From an uncultured Fibrobacter sp. (GTDB taxonomy: Bacteria; Fibrobacterota; Fibrobacteria; Fibrobacterales; Fibrobacteraceae): 64,000 bases of DNA. The notes beneath the pieces are model-generated. The model saw only the letters and a program-made list of their open reading frames with translations, searched no databases and had not been told where the DNA came from. Every line of letters begins with the position of its first letter. Positions within the stretch are counted from its first letter, which is position 1. The stretch spans positions 1 to 64,000 of the forward strand of contig NZ_ONDD01000012.1 of assembly GCF_900316465.1 (NCBI RefSeq). Direction: 5' to 3'. Both the position numbers and the translations under genes were made by a program. Positions 48,809 through 57,548 of the stretch are shown here, piece after piece.

Positions 48809-49417
48809 TTAAAGCTTCACAGAATCCTTAGAGATGAACTTCTTGATCTTCTTGTCGCCCATCCAGAGCTTCTTGTGGCTCTGCAAATCGGTGAGTTCGA
48901 GGTCCACCTGGTAGAAGATAACGGACTGGCCGCCTTCCTGGTCCACGATGGTGTTGATGGTGCCGGTCAGCATCCAGTCAGCACCAGTTTCCTGGTGGAG
49001 TTCCTTGGCGGTTTCTTCGGTAGCGTTACCCTGCTGGTCTGCAACTTCAGAGCGAAGTTCGGCGCGTTCGGCAGAGTTTGCGACGAAGTCAGCAGCACCG
49101 GAATTCAAGAGTGCACGTTCCATGTCCTTGACGAAGGTTTCGACGCTGATATGTTCGTGGCTCTTGTTGCGAACCTTACCGATCACGACGGTCGGGGTAC
49201 GGCCCATTTCGCCGATAATCTTTTCAATCTTCTGGCTCTGCAAGCAGCTCAGAATCATTTCGTCGGCCACCAAGCGGGAGTCGGTATCGTTCCACTTACC
49301 CGAAAGATCGGTCGTAGAATTGGTATCGATACGGGTCACGGTCTTACCGCCACCGCTGCTGCAAGCGACCATGCAGAGCGAACAACCAAGAGCGAGAATA
49401 GCAAACAATTTACGCAT
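48809..49417 (-). CDS. lpoB: LpoB-like lipoprotein, penicillin-binding-protein activator
   Basis: A 202-residue lipoprotein (signal peptide, lipobox M-V-A-C with Cys19 counted from M-R-K-L). The middle and end match the LpoB family: D-L-S-G-K-W-N-D-T-D-S-R-L-V-A-D-E-M, V-V-I-G-K-V-R-N-K-S-H-E-H-I, and G-A-D-W-M-L-T-G-T-I. In enteric bacteria LpoB reaches from the outer membrane to stimulate PBP1b; the partner here is unknown. AAGGAG precedes the chosen ATG; the frame extends upstream without a ribosome site. It is monocistronic with a terminator 30 nt downstream. Confidence 0.87.
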   Translation of the reverse strand: MRKLFAILALGCSLCMVACSSGGGKTVTRIDTNSTTDLSGKWNDTDSRLVADEMILSCLQSQKIEKIIGEMGRTPTVVIGKVRNKSHEHISVETFVKDMERALLNSGAADFVANSAERAELRSEVADQQGNATEETAKELHQETGADWMLTGTINTIVDQEGGQSVIFYQVDLELTDLQSHKKLWMGDKKIKKFISKDSVKL

Positions 49418-49531
49418 TAGATTTCTCCTTGAAAATTTTTTACAAATGTACAATCTTTCTTTTTATTTGTCTATAAAAGAAGCCAGACAATAAAAATAAA
49501 GAAGACGAACCGCCAAATTCGCTAGATAGAA

Positions 49532-49562
49532 TAAAAAAATACCGCAGAGCGAACTCTGCGGC
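49532..49562 (-). terminator. Rho-independent terminator
   Basis: CCGCAGAG-CGAA-CTCTGCGG (49542-49561) followed by A then seven T residues on the minus strand; it ends the 49586-49873 gene. Confidence 0.88.
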
Positions 49563-49585
49563 ACTTTTAAATTGTCGAAGAAAGA

Positions 49586-49873
49586 TTACTTCTCAGCGAA
49601 TTTCTTAGAGGCGGCCTTGACTTTCGGGTCGTTCTGGGCATCCTTGATCTTCTGCTTGATACCGTCTTCAATCTGCTTCTTGAGCTTGGCGGCGAGGGCG
49701 GGGAAACGTTCTTCCAGGGAATCGCTAAAGACAGCCGGTTTCTTGGGAGCGGCAGGACCCTTACGCTTGGCGTTCAGGGGGCGCTTCTTCTTGGCCGGGG
49801 CCTTCTTTTCTTGGGATTTTGTTTCCTGAGGCTTGACTTCTTCTGTGGATTTGACTTCAGTTTCTTCTGACAT
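49586..49873 (-). CDS. Small Lys/Glu-rich protein, unknown function
   Basis: A 95-residue highly charged protein. The N-terminal half is Glu/Lys/Pro low complexity (E-E-V-K-P-Q-E-T-K-S-Q-E-K-K-A-P-A-K-K-K-R-P), the C-terminal half a predicted amphipathic helix (F-P-A-L-A-A-K-L-K-K-Q-I-E-D-G-I-K-Q-K-I-K-D-A). There is no signal peptide. It could bind nucleic acid or act as a small chaperone, but no family is recognised. AGAGG before the ATG and its own terminator support expression. Confidence 0.65.
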   Translation of the reverse strand: MSEETEVKSTEEVKPQETKSQEKKAPAKKKRPLNAKRKGPAAPKKPAVFSDSLEERFPALAAKLKKQIEDGIKQKIKDAQNDPKVKAASKKFAEK

Positions 49874-49997
49874 AATAGACCTCTTGGAAATATTGTTAAT
49901 TTGACGGCGCAAAAATAGTAAAAAAATCGCCTGTTCCTAGGTTTTGCAATTAAAAATTATGCTTTTTTAAGCTAAAAAAGGCGATTTTGGACTACCA

Positions 49998-51923
49998 CTA
50001 GCCGTTCAGTTTCTTGTTTTCGAGCCAATGGGCAAGCACGGTAATGTCGGCCGGGCGGACGCCGGGAATACGGCTAGCCTGGCCGAGCGTCAAGGGCTTG
50101 TGGGCATTTAAGCGCTGGCGGCTTTCGATACTGACCGCGGTCACCTGCATGTAGTCGAAGTCGACGGGCAGGCGCACGGATTCCATCTTCTTCTGGTCGT
50201 CGATTTCGCGGGCCTGCCGGTCGAAGAATCCTGCGTAGATTTCTTCGGCGTACATGAACCACTGGTCGCGGCGGGTCAGATTCAGGTCGGGCAGCGCGGT
50301 CCGGAACAACTGCTCAGGGTCGATTCCCGGACGGCGCAGCACGTTGATCCAGCGGGTGCGCTCGGTCGAAAGAGCCTGGCCACCGGCTTCTAGAATCGGG
50401 TTAGCCTGGTCGGGCGTTGCCGATTCTTCGGTCATGCGGGTGCGGGCAGTCGCCATCAGTTCCTGACGGCGCTTCCAATCGGAGTAGTCGCTGTCCGAAA
50501 TCATACCAATCTTGTGAGCGCGTTCCTTCAGGCGAGTTTCCGCATTATCGCTACGGAGGAACAGCCTGTATTCGGCGCGGCTCGTGAACATGCGGTAAGG
50601 CTCGTCGAGCAGAATATTCACCAAGTCATCGGCCATCACGCCCAGATAGCTATCCGAACGGCCAAGAATCAAAGGTTCTTCGCCCTTGATCTTGAGGGCG
50701 GCGTTAATGCCTGCCAATAATCCCTGACCGGCGGCTTCTTCGTAACCGCTGGTGCCGCAAACCTGGCCAGCAAAATAGAGTCCGGGAACCTTCTTGCATT
50801 CAAATGTCGGGAACAACTGCGTGGCGTCGACAGAATCGTATTCCACCGCATAGCCAATCTGCAACACGCGGGCACGGGTCAGCCCCGGAATCGTATGGAT
50901 AGCGGCCAGCTGGATGTCTGCCGGCAAGCTAGAGCTAAAGCCGTTGATATAGACGCGACCGATATCCGCCTGTTCCGGTTCAAGGAACAGCTGGTGGCCG
51001 TCACGATCGCCAAAGCGGTTAATCTTGTCTTCGATGCTCGGGCAGTAACGCGGTCCCTTACCGTGAATGCGGCCGCTGAACATGGGGCTGTCCTTAAAGC
51101 CGCTACGCAGAATGTCGTGCGTTTTCAGGTTCGTACGGGTAATCCAGCACACGCAATCATTACGGACAAACTTATTCGCCGGGTCACCCCAGAAATAATT
51201 TGCATCGCGGCCAGGAACGGTTTCTGCCAAATGGCGGTCGCTCATGGGCCACGGAGAATCGTCTCCGCGTTGCACATCGCATTCGTTAAAGTCGATGGAA
51301 TCGGGGTCCAAACGGCTCGGCGTACCCGTCTTTAAGCGACGGAGCGCAATGCCTTCGCGGGCAAGGCATTCCGACAGTTTGTCGGCGCTGGGCTCGCCCA
51401 CTCGCCCGCCGGTGCTCGTTTCAAGCCCGGTAAACATCTTGGAGGCTAGGAAGGTACCGCTCGTAATCACGAGTGAACGTGTAATATAGCGTTCGCCGTT
51501 CAAGAGCGTGAGTTCCAGGCGACCGTCGGCCATGCGCGTAAAGGCAGCAAGTTCACCCTGAATCACCGAAAGCCCCGGAAGGCTTGTGATGACTTCGCGG
51601 GCAACCTCACTGTAGTACTTCATGTCGCACTGGGCACGCGGGCCCCACACGGCCGGCCCCTTGCTCATATTGAGCATGCGGAACTGAATGCCCGCCTTGT
51701 CGGTCAAGAGCCCCATCAGGCCACCGAGCGCATCGATGTCACGGACAATCTGACCTTTCGCCACCCCGCCTACGGCCGGGTTACAGCTCATACGACCGAT
51801 GGCGTTAATATCCATCGTGAGCATGGCGGTCTTTACACCGAGTTTCCAAGCGGCGTGGGTCGCTTCAATTCCAGCGTGCCCACCACCGACAACGACTACG
51901 TCAAATTCAGCAACGAGAGACAT
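49998..51923 (-). CDS. mnmG: tRNA uridine-5-carboxymethylaminomethyl modification enzyme MnmG
   Basis: A 641-residue FAD enzyme (GidA). With MnmE it modifies the wobble uridine of several tRNAs. The FAD motif V-V-V-G-G-G-H-A-G-I-E-A is at the start, the G-R-M-S-C-N-P-A-V-G-G-V-A-K-G-Q motif at about 45-60, and the G-Y-E-E-A-A-G-Q-G-L-L-A-G-I-N-A FAD-binding end near 380. The C-terminal helical domain ends S-R-I-P-G-V-R-P-A-D-I. It starts 9 nt after the FKBP_N-thioredoxin gene on the same strand, so the two are probably cotranscribed. Confidence 0.97.
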   Translation of the reverse strand: MSLVAEFDVVVVGGGHAGIEATHAAWKLGVKTAMLTMDINAIGRMSCNPAVGGVAKGQIVRDIDALGGLMGLLTDKAGIQFRMLNMSKGPAVWGPRAQCDMKYYSEVAREVITSLPGLSVIQGELAAFTRMADGRLELTLLNGERYITRSLVITSGTFLASKMFTGLETSTGGRVGEPSADKLSECLAREGIALRRLKTGTPSRLDPDSIDFNECDVQRGDDSPWPMSDRHLAETVPGRDANYFWGDPANKFVRNDCVCWITRTNLKTHDILRSGFKDSPMFSGRIHGKGPRYCPSIEDKINRFGDRDGHQLFLEPEQADIGRVYINGFSSSLPADIQLAAIHTIPGLTRARVLQIGYAVEYDSVDATQLFPTFECKKVPGLYFAGQVCGTSGYEEAAGQGLLAGINAALKIKGEEPLILGRSDSYLGVMADDLVNILLDEPYRMFTSRAEYRLFLRSDNAETRLKERAHKIGMISDSDYSDWKRRQELMATARTRMTEESATPDQANPILEAGGQALSTERTRWINVLRRPGIDPEQLFRTALPDLNLTRRDQWFMYAEEIYAGFFDRQAREIDDQKKMESVRLPVDFDYMQVTAVSIESRQRLNAHKPLTLGQASRIPGVRPADITVLAHWLENKKLNG

Positions 51924-51932
51924 TAGAAGCGA

Positions 51933-53216
51933 TTACTTCTTTTCTTCAGTCTTCGGAGCTTCGAGGTTCCATTCAACCTTCTTGCCAGCGACAAGATCAG
52001 CGAGGTCCTTCTTGAGCTGTTCCTTTTCGCTTTCGAAGGCAGCGTACATCTTATACGTGCCATCCGGGTTCACAGCGTAGACCTTCGGAACGTAACCGTC
52101 GCTATAGAGTTCACCGAACTGGCGGGATTCATCCCAAACCACGTTAATGGTTTCGTCCCACTTGGCGTTATCCATGAACTTGCGGATACCGACCTTCTGG
52201 TTGCCACCGCTAGCCACAGCGAGCGTGATCAGACCCTTCGGAGCAAATTCCTTAGCCATTGCAAGAACTTCGGGTGCTGCGTGAGCGCAGTGGCCGCAAG
52301 TTGCAGAGAAATACATAACCAGGAGCGGCTTGTTTGCAAACGGTTCCAGGTTTTCGAGGTCAGAGGCAATAGCCTTGTCCACAGAAATCTTGGTAGCCTT
52401 CACCTTCAGGTTAAACTTCTGCGGCATGCCGTTGGCAAGCGTATCGCCACGGAGCGGAGCAATTTCTTCCTTGAGCTTAGCCTCTTCTTCTTCCTGCTTC
52501 TTGATAGCGGCGGCACGCAAATCCTGCATCTTCTGCTGGTAGCGCTGACCGACAGCCGACAGAGAATCCTGCGGGAGCTGGAGCTGGAATGTGGAATCGG
52601 CCACCTTGGCCACAGATTCCTTGATACCCAGAATGAAATAGTCTACATCGAAATCAGTCTGGAATTGCTTGCTGATGCCAATGAACTGGTTGGCAAACTG
52701 GAGACCGAGCAAGTAAGAGAACTTGGTATTGTCCGGAGAATCACCCGTAATGGTCACAGCAGCACCCGTAGAAGCCGGAGCGTCGACAATCGGCTGAGAG
52801 CGAGCGACAGAGTCAACGTAAGCCTTGATCTTTTCGTTATTGCCTTCGGCCAACATGGCGCTATCCGGACGAGTTTCTTCGACACGCTTACGGGCAATAG
52901 CCGTATAGCGCTGGCTCACAGCCTGCAAGCTGTCGGTATCCATCTGCACCTTGAAGTTCGTGTCATTGCTAGCCTTCACATTGTCGCGAATGGCCTGAAC
53001 CAAAGCGTCTTCATAGATTTTTTCACCCATCTGGCGCGGAATAATCGTGAAATTCTGGCCACCGAACTGGGCGCCCAGCATATAAGCGAACTTCTGGTCG
53101 TCGGTAGAATTTGCAGTAATTGCGGCCGGAGCTTTTTCAACAGGCTTTTCGCCGCATGCCATAAGACCAAATGCAGCCAACGCTGCAGAACCAAGAGCAA
53201 TCTTCTTCATGTCCAT
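51933..53216 (-). CDS. Lipoprotein with two FKBP_N-type domains and a thioredoxin-like domain
   Basis: A 427-residue envelope lipoprotein (lipobox M-A-C, Cys21). Two related helical segments (about 35-135 and 155-245; F-A-Y-M-L-G-A-Q-F-G and F-S-Y-L-L-G-L-Q-F-A, each ending Q-R-Y) match the FKBP N-terminal dimerisation domain. The FKBP isomerase domain that normally follows is absent. Instead a TlpA-like thioredoxin domain (about 290-415) has an intact C-G-H-C (Cys307, Cys310) and the cis-Pro in Y-V-P-K-V. It is probably a dimeric periplasmic thiol oxidoreductase or disulfide reductase acting on exported proteins. GGAG before the first ATG sets the start. mnmG follows closely. Confidence 0.82.
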   Translation of the reverse strand: MDMKKIALGSAALAAFGLMACGEKPVEKAPAAITANSTDDQKFAYMLGAQFGGQNFTIIPRQMGEKIYEDALVQAIRDNVKASNDTNFKVQMDTDSLQAVSQRYTAIARKRVEETRPDSAMLAEGNNEKIKAYVDSVARSQPIVDAPASTGAAVTITGDSPDNTKFSYLLGLQFANQFIGISKQFQTDFDVDYFILGIKESVAKVADSTFQLQLPQDSLSAVGQRYQQKMQDLRAAAIKKQEEEEAKLKEEIAPLRGDTLANGMPQKFNLKVKATKISVDKAIASDLENLEPFANKPLLVMYFSATCGHCAHAAPEVLAMAKEFAPKGLITLAVASGGNQKVGIRKFMDNAKWDETINVVWDESRQFGELYSDGYVPKVYAVNPDGTYKMYAAFESEKEQLKKDLADLVAGKKVEWNLEAPKTEEKK

Positions 53217-53256
53217 TTGGATCTCCTTAGAGAAAATTTTTCCGAGCGAAAATATA

Positions 53257-53288
53257 GAAAAATCCCCTGTAGCAGGCTACTACAGGGG
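53257..53288 (-). terminator. Rho-independent terminator
   Basis: CCCCTGTAG (53264-53272) pairs with CTACAGGGG (53280-53288), and the minus strand continues ATTTTTC. It ends the second TIGR02147-lipoprotein operon. Confidence 0.88.
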
Positions 53289-53310
53289 TTTGTTTGCGTA
53301 TAAAACAGGG

Positions 53311-54777
53311 TTATTCTATCACCAGTTTTCCTACTCCGCAGGCTCCTGTTTCAGAATATTTGCCTATGGCCACGATGTTGAACTCTCCAGTCATTGATTC
53401 ACCGCTCCATTGTTCAAGACTGATGAAGCGAGCCTGTTTTGCGGCTTCTGCACCCGGAATTTCGTTTTCGTATTCATCGAAATCGTCCCAAGTCATGCAT
53501 CTTTCCACCAATTCCTCCGTTTTGTCTAAATCAAAATAAATGTGCTCCACAGAATCGATACCCACAATCAGGTTAAATCCAATTTTAGACCAGTATGTGA
53601 CACAAAGTCCACCCCAGTCAGTGATATCGACCGGTTTCGGGAGTGTCTCACCAGGTTCATAGTCATCTAAATGGAACGCCATGCCAATATGCGCCTCTCG
53701 AGCTGAGCCCTTGTTGACATACAATTTCCCGCAAAAACCACCACAAGCATCAATCAGATATTCCATACAACCAGCCTGATTCATGGAACAATCCGCGTCT
53801 TTCCATTCGAATCGAGAGGCTCCCCCCTGTTCGGCATCATCGAAAATATACCAATACCCGGCCATGCTCGTTTCGGAGCCATCGCCAAATCCGGTATTTA
53901 CACGATAACCGTCGGTAGCACCGTTCCACAGGCATTGCGAGCCATCGTTTCCGGCTTCACCACTTGAACTGCTTGGCACAAAATCCGTCGCATTCACGGG
54001 TTCGCTCCATTGAGGCAAGGTCGCATCGTATTTGCCGATTTCCTTGATGTTGAATTTACCCACCTCTTCGGAATTGCCCTTGTAAACGAACACAATCGCC
54101 TTGATTTGCTTTGCAGCCGCTTCGCCTGAAAGTTTTGAACTTTCCGGGACCCATGCCGGGGCCACGAAATCGCTCCACTTGGCGCAACGTGTCACGACCT
54201 TGTCGGCACTGAGCAACTGGTCAAGTGTAGGAACATTCTTGATCGTTTTCGGGAGCGTAACAAACGGTGCTTCCAGATTCAGCGTATCATCAGCACCGGT
54301 AACACTCAGCGAAACATTCATCGCAAAATCCGACGAATAGGTTACGCAAACGCCATCCCATTCCGAGATGTCCGTCGCAGCACCGTTTTCGGCCACCATA
54401 AAGCCGACACCGGCCATCGGCATCGATGCAGCCTTCAGTTCAATCGTCGCGCAAATGCCTCCGCAATACGCCACGAGTTCTTCCATGCTAGACTCGTATC
54501 CGACATTGACCGGATACTGAACCCTAGACATGCCACCCCTTTCTCTATCGGCAAAACTGAACCAATTCGCGCCATTCCAGAGATCCGGCACAACCACAGC
54601 AGCACTGCTCGAAAAGCCCTGCTCAACAGAGCTGCTAGATTGCACCACAGAAGAACTGCTTTCGTTGTGAGCAACGGCGTTATCCTCTTCGGTCACTCCC
54701 GAAGTCTTGTTCCCTTCGGAACAGGCGACAAGGCTGAGCACAATCGTGCCCGCCAAAATTTTAGCGACCTTCTTCAT
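53311..54777 (-). CDS. Lipoprotein with duplicated carbohydrate-binding-like domain
   Basis: A 488-residue lipoprotein (lipobox L-V-A-C, Cys19), a Ser-rich linker (about 38-65), and two copies of a jelly-roll-like domain (about 67-265 and 285-485). Both copies have L-W-N-G-A, F-x-D-x-E-x-G-G-x-S-R, a Y-C-G-G-I-C / A-C-G-G-F-C block, I-x-x-W-x-G-x-C-V-T-Y, and end F-N-I-x-x-I-G-K-Y. The paired Cys suggest a disulfide. The pattern resembles CBM11-like modules of fibrolytic proteins, but binding is not shown. The start overlaps the TIGR02147 stop by 17 nt. It parallels the TIGR02147-LamG pair at 828-3009. Confidence 0.75.
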   Translation of the reverse strand: MKKVAKILAGTIVLSLVACSEGNKTSGVTEEDNAVAHNESSSSVVQSSSSVEQGFSSSAAVVVPDLWNGANWFSFADRERGGMSRVQYPVNVGYESSMEELVAYCGGICATIELKAASMPMAGVGFMVAENGAATDISEWDGVCVTYSSDFAMNVSLSVTGADDTLNLEAPFVTLPKTIKNVPTLDQLLSADKVVTRCAKWSDFVAPAWVPESSKLSGEAAAKQIKAIVFVYKGNSEEVGKFNIKEIGKYDATLPQWSEPVNATDFVPSSSSGEAGNDGSQCLWNGATDGYRVNTGFGDGSETSMAGYWYIFDDAEQGGASRFEWKDADCSMNQAGCMEYLIDACGGFCGKLYVNKGSAREAHIGMAFHLDDYEPGETLPKPVDITDWGGLCVTYWSKIGFNLIVGIDSVEHIYFDLDKTEELVERCMTWDDFDEYENEIPGAEAAKQARFISLEQWSGESMTGEFNIVAIGKYSETGACGVGKLVIE

Positions 54778-55594
54778 CTTTGTCCTCCCCCCACGTCAGT
54801 GGGAAAAACTGTAAATTCAAGCGATAAACCCGTTCAACCGCCTTGCTTTGCAGGGCAATTTGAGAGATCCTCTTACGGCACGCTTCAAGTTCTTTTAAAA
54901 TCAGTTTGTAGTCTTCGGCAGACACACCCATGGTAAGCCCCGTAAAGTTGCGTTCCGAAGGCGGAAACTTGTCTATTGCCTCTTTCGCAAAGTCGGCCAT
55001 TTCACGGTGCATGGAACGCAATGCCACCGGCATCACCTCTGACGAGCCTTTCAAATGCTTATCCGACTGTTCATAGTCCGAGCCATTCTTTTTCAACAAA
55101 CCCGTCTTTACCATAAAATCAAGCGACTCACGGACTTCTCCTGCAGTAACCCCCTGACAGCATCGCTTGGCGATGTCGCCCGGAGTCGCTCCGTGCATGG
55201 CCGGAGCAAGTTCCCTCACCACCGGATGCACCCAAGATTCAAAATAACGGAACGCCTCACCATCAACAATTTTCGCCTTGTTGTTCTTGGCGAGTTCCAA
55301 CATGGATTCATAGGCCATCTTTTTTTCATGATCCGTCTTTGCGTGACCATAATCCACCATGCGCTCAAAATATTTCAATTCGAAACCGGCAAGATTCATC
55401 GCGGACCCCACATTGGTCGCGCCCGCAGGCGAAAGCCGCGTTTTGCCCTCGCACACCAGCTTCAAATAAGTCGGCGACGAAAAGCCCGCCGCATGAGAAA
55501 ATTCACGCCAAGAAAACGCCGACAAGCGTTTTTTCTCGTCGTAATAATCCTGCATATAGAGGCGGTAATCTTGGTATTCCGTAATCGGTTTCAT
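54761..55594 (-). CDS. TIGR02147 family protein (second paralogue)
   Basis: A 277-residue protein starting M-K-P-I-T-E-Y-Q-D-Y-R-L-Y-M-Q-D-Y-Y, aligned from the first residue with the paralogue at 2170-3009. Shared blocks are W-R-E-F-S-H-A-A-G-F-S-S-P-x-Y-L-K-L-V-C, L-x-x-M-H-R-x-M and E-R-V-Y-R-L-N-x-Q-F-F-P-L-T. The N-terminal third is helical and helix-turn-helix-like. It is first in an operon with a secreted lipoprotein. Its upstream region contains the same two GTATCAT boxes as the other copy, at the same distance from the ATG. A regulatory role is inferred, not established. Confidence 0.82.
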   Translation of the reverse strand: MKPITEYQDYRLYMQDYYDEKKRLSAFSWREFSHAAGFSSPTYLKLVCEGKTRLSPAGATNVGSAMNLAGFELKYFERMVDYGHAKTDHEKKMAYESMLELAKNNKAKIVDGEAFRYFESWVHPVVRELAPAMHGATPGDIAKRCCQGVTAGEVRESLDFMVKTGLLKKNGSDYEQSDKHLKGSSEVMPVALRSMHREMADFAKEAIDKFPPSERNFTGLTMGVSAEDYKLILKELEACRKRISQIALQSKAVERVYRLNLQFFPLTWGEDKDEEGR

Positions 55595-55625
55595 GCCCTT
55601 AAATATAAATCCATTTTTTACGGAA

Positions 55626-55713
55626 GTCAATAGTTTATGATACAAAAATCAAATATTTTATCAGAATTTCAACATTTTTATTAGAATATTCAAAATCTGT
55701 ATTTTCATGATAC
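55626..55713 (-). promoter_or_regulatory. Candidate promoter/operator of the second TIGR02147 cassette
   Basis: On the minus strand TTTTTGTATCATA..CTATTGAC (55626-55648) has its TATCAT core (55637-55642) 42 nt from the ATG, as in the first cassette. The distal GTATCATGAAAAT box (55701-55713) lies 70 nt further up (73 in the first). Confidence 0.55.
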
Positions 55714-55730
55714 GCTTTTTAGGAGTAAAC

Positions 55731-55757
55731 AAAAAGCCCCAGGCTGTTAAGCCGGGG
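55731..55757 (-). terminator. Rho-independent terminator after proS
   Basis: GCCCC..GGC-loop-GCC..GGGGC hairpin; the minus strand continues TTTTTG. Confidence 0.82.
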
Positions 55758-55789
55758 CAAATCGATTTAGATAGAACCGAGAGGCCGAT

Positions 55790-57484
55790 TTATTCAGCGA
55801 AGTAAGCCTTGGCCTTGGCGACAACATCTTCCACCTTGACCATGGTGAATTCCTTTTCGTTGCGGAACTTCCATTCCACTTCACCGTTGGCGAGGCCCTT
55901 CTTGCCGATGGCGATACGCACCGGAGAACCCCACAAATCGGCGTCCTTGAACTTCACGCCCGGACGTTCGTCGCGGTCGTCCACGAGCACGTCGATACCG
56001 GCGGCTTCAAGTTCCTTTTCGAACTTTTCGGCGAGTTCCATGAGTTCGGCTTCCTTGCCGATGGGGACGATTTCCACCTGGAACGGAGCAATGGACTTGG
56101 GCCAAATCGGTCCGAAGTCATCGTGGCTGTTTTCCACGACGGATGCCATCAAGCGGCCCACGCCGATGCCGTAGCAGCCCATGATGGCCGGAGCGGTGGT
56201 CTTTTCGGCAGTGAGGTACTTGGCCCCCATGGATTCAGAGAACTTGGTACCGAGCTTGAAGATGTTACCCATTTCGATGCCGCGCGTCTCGGTGAGAAGT
56301 TCGCCGCAGCAGGGGCACTTGCAGACTTCGCTCGCTTCGGCGATGTCGGCCACTTCGAACTTCGGGAAGTCGCGCTTCGGGTTGCAATGCTTGAAGTGGT
56401 AGCCTTCTTCGTTTGCGCCGGTCACGAGGTCGAAGGAATCGGCGATGGCTTCATCGACGATGATGCGGGTATCGTGAGAATTGATCGGGGAAGCAAAGCC
56501 CGGAACCATGCCGCAGGCCTTGATGAGGCTGTCTTCGGCAGGGTAAAGTTCCTTGGCCTTCAGCAAGTTGTGGAGCTTGATTTCGGAAACGTCAAGGTTG
56601 CCCGGAACCACCACCGTGATGAGCTTGCCTTCGAAGTCGAAGAACACGCACTTGGCGGTCGATTCAGCAGGAACGTTCAGGAATTTGGTGATTTCTTCAA
56701 TGCTTTCGCTGTTCGGCGTGGCGACCTTTTCGAGGGCTGCGTTTTCGTCGCCCTTGAACGGCACGCGCTGGAACTTAGCGATTTCGCGGTTGGCCTGGTA
56801 GCCGCACTTCTTACAAAGAATCAAGTAGTCTTCGCCATTCGGAGTGTCGAGCATGAATTCGTGAGCGACCTTACCGCCCATGATACCCGTATCGCTCTGC
56901 ACCACCACCGGTTCAATGCCCACGCGACGGTAGATGCGGAGGTAGGCGTCGTATTCTTCCTGGTAGTGACGGTCCAGGTCTTCCTGGCTGGTGTGGAAAC
57001 TGTAGGCGTCCTTCATCAAGAATTCGCGGACGCGGATCAGGCCGCCGCGGGCGCGGGCCTCGTCACGGTACTTGGTCTTGAACTGGTAGAGCATCACCGG
57101 CAACTGCTTGTAGCTGTTGAGCACGTAGCGCACGAGGTCGGTCATGGCTTCTTCGTGGGTCATGGCGAGCACCATGTTGTGGTTGTTGCGGTCCTTGAAA
57201 CGCAGGAGTTCTTCACCAATGGCCTGGTAACGGCCCGATTCGCTCCAGAGTTCAGCGGTCTGTACCACCGGCAGGTCCACTTCGATACCGCCAATCTTGT
57301 TCATTTCTTCGCGGATGATGTTTACAATCTTCTGGATCACGCGGAAGCCCATCGGCATCATGGAATAGATACCGGTAGAAACGGGCTTGATGTAGCCGCC
57401 GCGCATGAGGAAGATGTGGCTGGGCATGGTGGCATCGCTCGGCGTTTCGCGGAGCGTGACGTAAAAGTACTTGGAGAGTTTCAT
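55790..57484 (-). CDS. proS: Prolyl-tRNA synthetase
   Basis: A 564-residue class II aminoacyl-tRNA synthetase of the bacterial type, with an editing (INS) domain between motifs 2 and 3. It charges tRNA-Pro. Visible are the N-terminal R-G-G-Y-I-K-P-V-S-T-G-I-Y, motif 2 Y-R-D-E-A-R-A-R-G-G-L-I-R-V-R-E-F, the INS region (about 220-400, with a C-x-x-C pair C-K-C-P-C-C) and motif 3 (G-C-Y-G-I-G-V-G-R). AAGG precedes the ATG. pepP, a peptidase acting on Xaa-Pro bonds, is the next gene upstream on the same strand. Confidence 0.97.
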   Translation of the reverse strand: MKLSKYFYVTLRETPSDATMPSHIFLMRGGYIKPVSTGIYSMMPMGFRVIQKIVNIIREEMNKIGGIEVDLPVVQTAELWSESGRYQAIGEELLRFKDRNNHNMVLAMTHEEAMTDLVRYVLNSYKQLPVMLYQFKTKYRDEARARGGLIRVREFLMKDAYSFHTSQEDLDRHYQEEYDAYLRIYRRVGIEPVVVQSDTGIMGGKVAHEFMLDTPNGEDYLILCKKCGYQANREIAKFQRVPFKGDENAALEKVATPNSESIEEITKFLNVPAESTAKCVFFDFEGKLITVVVPGNLDVSEIKLHNLLKAKELYPAEDSLIKACGMVPGFASPINSHDTRIIVDEAIADSFDLVTGANEEGYHFKHCNPKRDFPKFEVADIAEASEVCKCPCCGELLTETRGIEMGNIFKLGTKFSESMGAKYLTAEKTTAPAIMGCYGIGVGRLMASVVENSHDDFGPIWPKSIAPFQVEIVPIGKEAELMELAEKFEKELEAAGIDVLVDDRDERPGVKFKDADLWGSPVRIAIGKKGLANGEVEWKFRNEKEFTMVKVEDVVAKAKAYFAE

Positions 57485-57548
57485 GGTTGTAACCTTTTAA
57501 ATTTTTTCGGCGAAAATTTAGGAAAATACAATGGTTTTAGCAACAAGC

